Positions 34,501-38,211 of a DNA stretch of 64,000 nt are shown here, piece after piece (position 1 is the stretch's first letter; every line of letters starts with the position of its first letter). The translations under genes and the position numbers were made by a program. The stretch is from Bacteroidota bacterium (lineage in GTDB: Bacteria > Bacteroidota > Bacteroidia > Chitinophagales > Saprospiraceae). The notes under the pieces were generated by a model. It did not search any database. It worked only from the letters and a program-made list of their open reading frames with translations, and was not told the DNA's origin. The stretch lies in contig WGNL01000034.1 of NCBI GenBank assembly GCA_016124585.1, forward strand, positions 1 through 64,000. Direction: 5' to 3'.

Positions 34501-34536
34501 ATGGAGGCTGTCAGCGAGCGGACAAGTTTGGCTTAA
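22546..34536 (+). CDS. Hybrid NRPS-PKS megasynthase: A-PCP-sulfotransferase-KS-AT-ACP-aminotransferase-C-A-PCP-TE
   Basis: Approximate domain spans: A1 22600-24110 (YTSGSTGKPKG, YKTGDL); PCP1 24160-24360 (LGGNSI); ST 24589-25430 (ILAPPRSGTTLLRVML); KS 25495-26830 (TACSTGG, VETHGTGT, SVKTNIGHL); AT 27130-28230 (GHSMGEYTAA); ACP 28360-28590 (LGFDSL); AMT 28980-30380 (class III PLP, SAYGKSISGGFPLAAV); C 30525-31830 (HHIICDGWS); A2 31875-33390; PCP2 33430-33640 (LGGHSL); TE 33710-34500 (GYSLGG). Confidence 0.95.
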   Translation: MNENIGVSDVLTFPSDTCLHEIFQREVHRNPAAIALVFGSRSMTYGELDARSTQLALQLLQLGIQTEDFVAIYLERSFEMIIGILGILKAGAAYVPIDVDYPTDRMAFMVEDCKAKVILTQTYLRTKLPQTTVNVICLDAPDILHHKSETLNLKSNHVKSENLAYMIYTSGSTGKPKGCMITHENLCNQLEGQQAIAPAPIGSMMLTCSISFDVSVLTIFWTLLQGAPLVLPQQGEEKDMAQLADTIHRNGVTHILTLPSLYTLLLEQAPAHKLQSLKLVNVSGEVCPTSLAQKHEQIIPNGQLYNLYGPTEATVNCTYFTFPKGFSEAKAPIGIPILNYEIFILDSKMQEVPRGEVGEIYIGGTKPVVGRGYWNRPELTAQRFVIRPSHLCQNFQFSIFNSLLYKTGDLARWQPDGNIEFLGRSDFQVKFRGYRIELGEIETAIANHPAVRETVVVLKNQHVVNEGKLVAYLVQNQGLTLSVTEVKEFLSVSLPDYMLPSHFVFLQKIPLTTNGKIDRKALPDPANDRPELAQQFEAPHGDLENYIASQWENLLQISPIGRHDKFFELGGNSIQAARFIGGLMTACETSIFITTIFDHPTVAGYAAFFEKNYATLLPKLLKDAVNIYNPSTGEVAGNSHLPKKMSIQDIVKFKAIIPKHLSQVPNHQSPITNHPQRGKQSPIFILAPPRSGTTLLRVMLAGHPGLFACNELQLLHFETLAERAEAYQGKFALWSEGLVRAVMELNHCEADDAKLLLQNFAKHGMTTFEMYEQLQEWVGDRLIVDKSPSYVLDPSALEKAIADFPNARFIHLVRHPYSMVKSFEKYHLDQVLYLHPHDFSAQQLGELVWLESQKNAVEFLEKIPQNQQFRMVYEDLVQNPEAVMRAMCEQLGIPFHEGLLNPYEDLDKKMTDGLYENSRSMGDTNFDQKQRIEAKKAEDWKGVLEDNFLCEATWETANQLSYEIPSEAMQAQQQSNNPTIKQSSDIAIIGMSCRLPGANSIEEFWQNLVESKDVSHLVTEADLEVEGVANPQSAIRNRVNRTYALTDPYAFDAAFFGYQPREAEMMDPQHRIFLETAYEALESAGYDPSRFVGKIGVFGGVARNTYAINNLLTNKELLENSGGWYQEMLASDTTFSISRVAYKLNLRGPAVNVQTACSTGGVAVHLACQSLLAGDSDMVIVGGGRVQAPVLGGYEHIEGGPLSADGYCRAFDADANGMVQGHGMAMLVLKKLDQAIADGDHVWAVIKSSAINNDGADKTGITAPSSRGQAAVIAQAIKKAGITGDQIGYVETHGTGTFIGDPIEIAGLTEAVTRTASPCFSISQDAIQPANVEARSARPCYIGSVKTNIGHLDAGACIAGIIKTALALHHEKLPATLHFKKPNPQLDFAKTPFEVNAELRSWPRNEQPRNSGVSSFGLGGTNAHIILAEAPLAVGSWQLALTKVGGSPQLLPLSAKTDEAVGQLAAQMTAFFQKNKTISLADAAYTLATGRQHFTKRKALLFAEGKENPEVISTQSAIHPDRMSGQSAIVFMFPGGGAQYVGMARDLYETNRFFQEQVEACFSILEAQHDLDIRDLVFSKEKNGGDETVLQNPAAGLASLFTIEYSLAKLWQHWGIQPTELIGHSMGEYTAACLAGVMSLEAALGLVTVRGKLFETLDGDGCMLSVATTEEKLKPFLTVDLTISVINKVDSVVVSGTSGAVDALQEKLTATGIDSSKIHIKVPAHSPLIDPILSQFRKYLEGVELHAPKIPLISNVTGTWMTAEEATSVDYWLSHLRQTVRFADGLATLIDQSPITNQQSPKKNRIFLEVGPGQTLSTFARALPTLPSEARTILASVRHPKEVRNDVEFILRSLGKLWVSGVNVDWQAFYEGGKHRRVPLPTYPFERKKYFIAPKRMEHKEVSPTNDAKSLIQVEQFLQSDVPPALPTVPTMMETNTSRIPNLIDEIKASLHELSGMEPAQMDGQASFLELGFDSLFLSQAVIRFNQKFKLDLSFRMLFEDTPTIEALAEYVDGVLPEGEFAPVVTLPLTPKGGPNSTTSSQFELETVQPVPQTSEVFKTSEVFALQNGSAVQQIINQQLQLMQQQLAMLQGQPIVASNGVTSSHPVTNRQPAASNSQILESSIPPQEVEIQRSTKGVTAKLNSYKKIGAGNELSDKQRLGLETFMAKYEAMTPKSKAMAQRHRQFYADPRSVTGFSKLWKEVCYQIAHERSKGSHIWDVDGNEYVDFVMSYGVALFGHMPDFVEHAAAAAIQRGNSIDLLPPEATEIARMICEMTGYDRVTLANTGTEAVLGAVRAARTATGREKIAVFDTDYHGMIDEFMVRGVHFKDETKSLPSSPGVPKYNVENVLVLDYDDPHVLQKLEKHGKELAAVLIEPVQAQNPHWQHGELVKAIRKFTEQHGVALIFDEIINGFRLDQRGAQAWYGVDADISAYGKSISGGFPLAAVAGKEKYMSSFDGGYWGYGDDSSPEGVIAYFASTFIKNPISVAAAHAALSEIQQLGPSLQQDLNEKTVRFAKRISEIFLRKKAPLMIQSASSFFMIKNADASPLTRLFNFVLRTKGVNIRERPCFISTAHTEADFERAYQGFEDAIDEMFALGLMEVWEGEDMNVIVSPLVTQPLTPKGEPKTNKQEKPSQVIELHQNRTSVGSPLGVRGSEIPTTEGQREIFLSDQFSLEASKAYNIATEIRLEGEFDVAKIRAALQALVDRHEALRTVFSADGMTMTILPNLEIEVPFVNVGDAPNPDEYLLDLHDEEAEQQFDLQHGPLVRFKIVQLEERVHLVFICVHHIICDGWSLGILTRELGEMYGSEVTPFEKVSPLSAPKQLSQYAAEQAELQHTDIFQKNEAYWLEQYKDGVPVFDFPTDFTRPPVKTYNGAVEKISFDAELTATLRMTAAKQGSTFYVFMMAAYQAYLSRISGQNEFVIGIAAAGHNLPGNANLVGHAINMLPLHTNVPAEANFTDYLKTVRRQVLDAFDHQQFTFGALLKKLKTSRNASRNTLVSIAFNLDSPLDDLKFGDLKASTRAIPKHYETFDTFINLKPLGDQVDFEWNYNTDLFRQESIQLRLKEFEAFLKEIIGAALTHINQISLLPAIEKELLEKFGKGEKIDFWNGGNLDEYLEAQVARTPDKLAIVTENQTLSYRELNDRANALANVLAQKGMQLGDFVGISIERSAEMMVGIFAILKAGGAYVPIDPNNPQARVELILEDAGCSHFLTQKTLINGVPNFQGVNVFMEEHDLSQAKNLPNPSLLRKQNGQVGIIKNAYVIYTSGSTGQPKGVLVTHENVGNILPAINQNFQLSETDTHLSVASMTFDISVLDFFLTLGVGATLVLAEEPTTKDGFALRELVEKHQPTTMQATPTTWEMLLLAGWEGQPNIRVLAGGEAFSKELSGKLVACCGEAWNGYGPTEATIYTSWQKVTKEHLDAMPGEFASIGRPLSNVETLVLDAQNHQVPIGVSGELYIGGKGVAAGYLNRPELTAERFLLRNGQRYYRTGDLVRYLPNGEIDFLGRLDNQVKIRGYRVELGEIEETLKQFPGVHQGAVTIFNDATGTKQLVGYVVENGVPLGEGWESNLKEFLRSKMPSYMVPAHLLKLPELPLNTSLKLDRKALPKPDLANRNEAAFSAPQTPGELLLAEVWSELLGVEKLSVNDDFFELGGHSLVAVQMMSKIKSVTGVKLPLTTLFQHSTLGKLAVQLNGFNRKDEKTEVEQVAENQSFNSLVPIREGGAKPALYLIHGGGLHVLFYQNMVKYMDADQPIYALQAKGLNGDEEPLDRIEDMAAHYISEIMRSNPTGPYCLAGYSLGGIIAWEMARQLKEMGKEVLMLSLFDAVAKDEWNGHGTSGVFNKKIKKFGYNISLLMKDPAKTFEYKSHVLKMQLGQKKGKLLTAFRNNKTNEIEEGYIPYGSKVYEKSIEAYEKYELQPLDIQVDLFKAKEQMFYLNDPVYYGWNKFALAGVICHEIKGNHLTLFNDQQGKEIATVIQQRMEAVSERTSLA
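22978..23030 (+). repeat. In-frame AAATCTG-type heptamer island in A1
   Basis: cataaatctgaaaccttaaatctaaaatcaaatcatg encoding HKSETLNLKSNH, just before the NLAYMIYTSGSTG motif. Confidence 0.7.
23725..23752 (+). repeat. In-frame CAATTTT heptamer island in A1
   Basis: aattttcaattttcaattttcaattctc encoding FQFSIFNS before YKTGDLARW. Confidence 0.85.
24538..24580 (+). repeat. In-frame CACCAAT heptamer island plus ACCCCCAAAGGGGC
   Basis: catcaatcaccaatcaccaatcacccccaaaggggcaag encoding HQSPITNHPQRGK in the PCP-ST linker. Confidence 0.85.
25459..25496 (+). repeat. In-frame AACAATCC octamer island in ST-KS linker
   Basis: aacaatccaacaatccaacaatcaaacaatcc encoding NNPTIKQS. Confidence 0.85.
25631..25658 (+). 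repeat. In-frame CAATCCG heptamer island in KS
   Basis: ccaatccgcaatccgcaatccgcaatc encoding NPQSAIRN. Confidence 0.88.
26477..26570 (+). repeat. In-frame pair of palindromes inside KS
   Basis: cacggactg-c-cagtccgtg and cacggtctg-c-cagaccgtg; outer gtaacacgg / ccgtgttac also inverted. Confidence 0.85.
26841..26888 (+). repeat. In-frame GCAGTTG heptamer island with adjacent imperfect palindrome
   Basis: gcagttggcagttggcagttagccctgaccaaggtcggggg encoding AVGSWQLALTKVGG in the KS-AT linker. Confidence 0.8.
27087..27133 (+). repeat. CAATCCG heptamer run interrupted by palindrome CCCCGACA-GGA-TGTCGGGG
   Basis: caatccgccatccaccccgacaggatgtcggggcaatccgcaatc encoding QSAIHPDRMSGQSAI. Confidence 0.85.
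27912..27952 (+). repeat. In-frame CACCAAT heptamer island in AT C-terminal region
   Basis: gaccaatcaccaatcaccaatcaacagtcacc encoding DQSPITNQQSP. Confidence 0.85.
28703..28735 (+). repeat. 33-bp palindrome (16-1-16) in ACP-AMT linker
   Basis: AAACTTCCGAAGTCTT-T-AAGACTTCGGAAGTTT, perfect arms. Confidence 0.92.
28837..28869 (+). repeat. 33-bp palindrome (16-1-16) in ACP-AMT linker
   Basis: AGTAACGGGGTGACTT-C-AAGTCATCCCGTTACT, one arm mismatch. Confidence 0.9.
30403..30512 (+). repeat. Perfect 23-bp inverted repeat in AMT-C linker
   Basis: CCCCTGACCCCTAAAGGGGAACC (30403-30425) and its exact reverse complement GGTTCCCCTTTAGGGGTCAGGGG (30490-30512); related copy ttgacccctaaagggggacc near 28630-28650. 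Confidence 0.92.
30975..31007 (+). repeat. 33-bp palindrome (16-1-16) in C domain
   Basis: AGAGGTGACACCTTTT-G-AAAAGGTGTCACCTCT, perfect arms. Confidence 0.92.
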
Positions 34537-34615
34537 ACCGGATTTACGTGTTGCTACCAGAATAAATTGGCAAAATTTTGTATTTAAAATAAACACTACC
34601 CAAAATTTGACAAAC

Positions 34616-35383
34616 ATGAAAGAATCAAAACAGGAGATTATTCAGTTGTTCGAGTTGCCAACTGAACCCGGCCTTGCCGGAGTGAGGCTGTTGCTTTTTG
34701 ACGCCCTCAAACTTCCGAACCACCTGACTTTCGAAATCGGGAAACTACTTTCACCTGCCGAACTCCGCAAATCCTCCAAGTTCCGCTTTCAGAATGACCG
34801 CCTGATTTACCTCTCCGGACGTGGCATGTTGCGGAAACTCTCCATCGAAATGCTGAAGACCTCTGCCGACCAACTCGTCATCAAAGAGGGCCAATACGGC
34901 AAACCTTTTTTTGAAGGATTCGAGAAAAAACTACCTTTCAACGTCTCCAACTGCGGAACTAAAATCGCCATCGCTTTTGAGTTTACGCAGCGGGAGATTG
35001 GGTTGGATATTGAAGTTATTGACAAAAACTTCGCTTACTGGGAAATGGCTGGCCACTATTTTTCCAAGAAAGAATGTGATTTGGTGTACTCTCACCGTGA
35101 TTTTTACCGATTTTGGACGATGAAAGAAGCTTTGCTCAAGGCGACTGGCGTTGGTCTAGTGGACGATTTGAATTTTCTGGATATGTCTGGAAAAATGAAC
35201 AGACTTCCCGTCAACGACGAGCGGTTGTTGCCTTTCAAGGACAAAGCTTACACCATTTACACCTTTGACAATGAAGAAATTGTATTCTCTATCGCCGTGG
35301 CTGGGGCGCAACATTCCGAACATTTTGTGGGGAGCAGGGCCAACAAGAGCAATCTTGCTGTGCGCCATGTTTATTTTTATTGA
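34616..35383 (+). CDS. 4'-phosphopantetheinyl transferase (Sfp type)
   Basis: FNVSNCGTKIAIAFEFTQREIGLDIEVID, FYRFWTMKEALLKATGVGL; 80 bp downstream of the megasynthase. Confidence 0.9.
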   Translation: MKESKQEIIQLFELPTEPGLAGVRLLLFDALKLPNHLTFEIGKLLSPAELRKSSKFRFQNDRLIYLSGRGMLRKLSIEMLKTSADQLVIKEGQYGKPFFEGFEKKLPFNVSNCGTKIAIAFEFTQREIGLDIEVIDKNFAYWEMAGHYFSKKECDLVYSHRDFYRFWTMKEALLKATGVGLVDDLNFLDMSGKMNRLPVNDERLLPFKDKAYTIYTFDNEEIVFSIAVAGAQHSEHFVGSRANKSNLAVRHVYFY

Positions 35384-38063
35384 AAAAGCCGCTTCGCAAG
35401 ATGCGCTAAACCGTTCCGTACAAGTCAGTGCAAGCTATGACCAAGCAAACAGCAGCCTGCATTTTACTTGGCCTTGGGACTGGTCTGAAGGCAGTTACAC
35501 GGTTTACCGAAAGCTGCCAGATGACCCAAGTTGGGGGCAGCCTATCGCTGATTTACCCTTCGGTTCGACAGAATTTACAGACATAAATATTGGCCCAAAC
35601 GACCTCTACGAATACGCTTTTTACAAAAAGAAATTTGAAAAAATTGAGTGGAAAGTAGACGTTCCGGCTGGCTCCACACTGATTTTCACCATCGAAAATA
35701 TTTATGGAAATGGCCTCTGCTGCAACTTCGGCCATGGCTGGTATTTGACCCAAGCCTGCGGCCAGACCCTCAGCGGCGGCAGCGATTTTGGCTTCGCAAA
35801 AAGCGACACTCTCACCATCTGCGACAACGGCAACTCCACTGAAGAACTTACCGTCACCATCAACCCCGACATGCTCACCAACAACACCTGGTGGAAGCTG
35901 AAAACGCTGGCTGGTGTGACGATTGACAGCTCTGGCATACCTAATACCAACCTCGCCGAGCGCCCTAAATTCGGGTATATTTTAGCGGGAAATGACCAAG
36001 TACCAGTGGACAAACGAGGCAGTTTGCTCTTGGTTGTGGACGATTTGTACCTAGTGCCACTGCAATCCGAAATTGAGCAATTAAAACACGACCTTCAAAG
36101 TGATGGTTGGAAAGTTAAAACAATTTACGTTAACCGAAACGACGCCGTCACATCCGTTAAATCCTTGATTGTCAGTCAGTTTCAGCTAGACCCTGCATTG
36201 AAAATGGTTTACCTGCTGGGGCATGTTCCCGTGCCCTACAGTGGAAATTTTTATGCGGATGGCCATACGGAAAGTCACTGGGGCGCTTGGCCTGCAGATG
36301 TTTATTACGGTGACATGGACGGGGTTTGGACAGACGAAACGGTGTCTAATATTTCGGCTTCTTTTCCCAAAAATCACAACATCCCTGGTGATGGAAAATT
36401 TGACCAAAGTGATATTCCAAGTTCTGTGGAATTGGCAGTTGGCAGGGTGGATTTGTATGATATGCCAGCCTTTGGCCTGAACGATACAGAACTGACTCGT
36501 CGCTACCTCAACAAAGCCCACAAATTCAAAATTGGACAATTCGACGTGCCCCGACGAGGGCTAGTTGACGATAATTTGGGCATCGTATTGGGTGCACCAG
36601 CGGCCAGTGGTTGGCGCAATTTCGCCCCGATGTTCACAGCAGACAATGTGCAGGCGCTTGATTATTTTTCGACGATGAAAAACGACGCTTACCTCTGGTC
36701 GTTCGGGGGCGGGAGCGGAAGTTTTACCAGTGCCAATGGAGTTGGCACTACACAGGACTTTGCCAACGATTCGCTCCACAATATCTTCACCATGCTCTGC
36801 GGCAGCTACTTCGGGGATTGGGACAACACTGATAATTTTCTGCGTGCGCCACTGGCATCGAAAGGTTGGACGCTGACGAGCAGTTGGGCTGGGAATCCGC
36901 CTTTCACCCTACACCGCATGGCAATGGGTGAGCCGATTGGTTTGAGTTTGTTGCGCACCCAAAACGCCACCGAAGAAGACTATTACCCCGGCCCGCAGCT
37001 CGTCCAAACCTCTTTGATGGGCGACCCGTCCCTACGGCTTCACCCAGTCAAACCTGTGACGAATCTGGAAGCAACAGTGGAAGGAGATGGGTACAAATTG
37101 TCTTGGACGGCACCAGTTGGAGAGGACATTGCCTATTACCTCATTTATCGCTTTGATAGCCTTTCAGGTGATTTTATCCATGTGAGTCAAATCGTTTTAG
37201 GTACCACTTTCATTGACCCAGTGGGGCCTTTGAATGATAGGTTGTACATGGTTCGGGCTGTGAAAAAAGAAACTTCGGGCAGTGGGACATACTGGAATAT
37301 GAGCCTTGGCACTTGTGTACAAACGGCTAATCCCTGCGCTGGGCAAAACATCGTAGAGCAGGAAATAACCTCTATTTGTGAAGGTCAATCTTATGAATGG
37401 AACGGAATAACGTATTCACAATCAGGTATTTACGAACAGACTTTTACGGCAGTTTCGGGATGTGATAGTTTGGTGCAGCTTTTTTTGAGTGTGAGTGTTT
37501 CGCCAATCCTGTACGTTACCGCAGGAATTTGCGAAGGCGAATCCATTAACTACGGCGATACGATTCTTACAGAAACAGGATATTATGAACTGATTTTTAC
37601 CGACTCCAACGGCTGTATTTCCCGGGTCAATATTAATCTGACCGTCGGTGAAAACTACGAAATAACCATTGACTCCAATTACACCCCGCCCATCATTGTT
37701 TTTGGGGTTTCGCACTCCGATGATTTTAGTTACACGGAATCTTACCAAACCTATTTGGGCTGCGATAGCATTATCCATCACAATTTCCATGCGCTGGTGG
37801 GAGCAAGCGAGGATGTGGCAGCACAGCAGGTTCAAGTTTTTCCAAACCCTAGTAGCGGCCATTTTTTCATCGAAAACAAAACGCAGGGTGAGCCGCTCGA
37901 ATTGGAAATTATGGATGGGGTAGGGCGGCCCGTTTTCCCCAAAAGAATAATGGCAACCGAACGAAGTGAATTGGATTTGAGCGATTTGCCAACTGGCGTT
38001 TACTGGCTGAAAATCAGGCGATTGGAAGCTGTTTTTGCCAAAAAATTAGTCCTGATTCGCTGA
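35367..38063 (+). CDS. Secreted protein with C25-peptidase-like core and T9SS type A C-terminal sorting domain (start uncertain, up to 35265)
   Basis: LLVVDDLYLVPLQSEIEQLKHDLQSDGWKVK, VYLLGHVPVPYSG...; C-terminus VQVFPNPSSGHFFIENKT...LPTGVYWLKIRR. Confidence 0.8.
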   Translation: MFIFIEKAASQDALNRSVQVSASYDQANSSLHFTWPWDWSEGSYTVYRKLPDDPSWGQPIADLPFGSTEFTDINIGPNDLYEYAFYKKKFEKIEWKVDVPAGSTLIFTIENIYGNGLCCNFGHGWYLTQACGQTLSGGSDFGFAKSDTLTICDNGNSTEELTVTINPDMLTNNTWWKLKTLAGVTIDSSGIPNTNLAERPKFGYILAGNDQVPVDKRGSLLLVVDDLYLVPLQSEIEQLKHDLQSDGWKVKTIYVNRNDAVTSVKSLIVSQFQLDPALKMVYLLGHVPVPYSGNFYADGHTESHWGAWPADVYYGDMDGVWTDETVSNISASFPKNHNIPGDGKFDQSDIPSSVELAVGRVDLYDMPAFGLNDTELTRRYLNKAHKFKIGQFDVPRRGLVDDNLGIVLGAPAASGWRNFAPMFTADNVQALDYFSTMKNDAYLWSFGGGSGSFTSANGVGTTQDFANDSLHNIFTMLCGSYFGDWDNTDNFLRAPLASKGWTLTSSWAGNPPFTLHRMAMGEPIGLSLLRTQNATEEDYYPGPQLVQTSLMGDPSLRLHPVKPVTNLEATVEGDGYKLSWTAPVGEDIAYYLIYRFDSLSGDFIHVSQIVLGTTFIDPVGPLNDRLYMVRAVKKETSGSGTYWNMSLGTCVQTANPCAGQNIVEQEITSICEGQSYEWNGITYSQSGIYEQTFTAVSGCDSLVQLFLSVSVSPILYVTAGICEGESINYGDTILTETGYYELIFTDSNGCISRVNINLTVGENYEITIDSNYTPPIIVFGVSHSDDFSYTESYQTYLGCDSIIHHNFHALVGASEDVAAQQVQVFPNPSSGHFFIENKTQGEPLELEIMDGVGRPVFPKRIMATERSELDLSDLPTGVYWLKIRRLEAVFAKKLVLIR

Positions 38064-38082
38064 CGCAATATTCCGAAACACT

Positions 38083-38127
38083 CAAGCCGCAAAGTGTTAA
38101 TTATCAACACTTTGCGGCTTTTTTTTG
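38083..38127 (+). terminator. Rho-independent terminator
   Basis: agccgcaaagtgtt-aattatc-aacactttgcggct followed by tttttttt. Confidence 0.85.
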
Positions 38128-38211
38128 TAAAACTGCGTCCTAGCGTGGGTTTTTCGGTTAAAAACCTTTCTCCCATTTCCACGTACCTTAGCGACCAAGT
38201 TCAATCTGTTT

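Noticed and set aside
36728-36748. Palindrome agtgccaa-tggag-ttggcact in the T9SS cargo gene
   Set aside because: Lies in a motif-like GSFTSANGVGTTQDF segment that looks native to this protein family and does not match the 16-1-16 class; likely coincidental.
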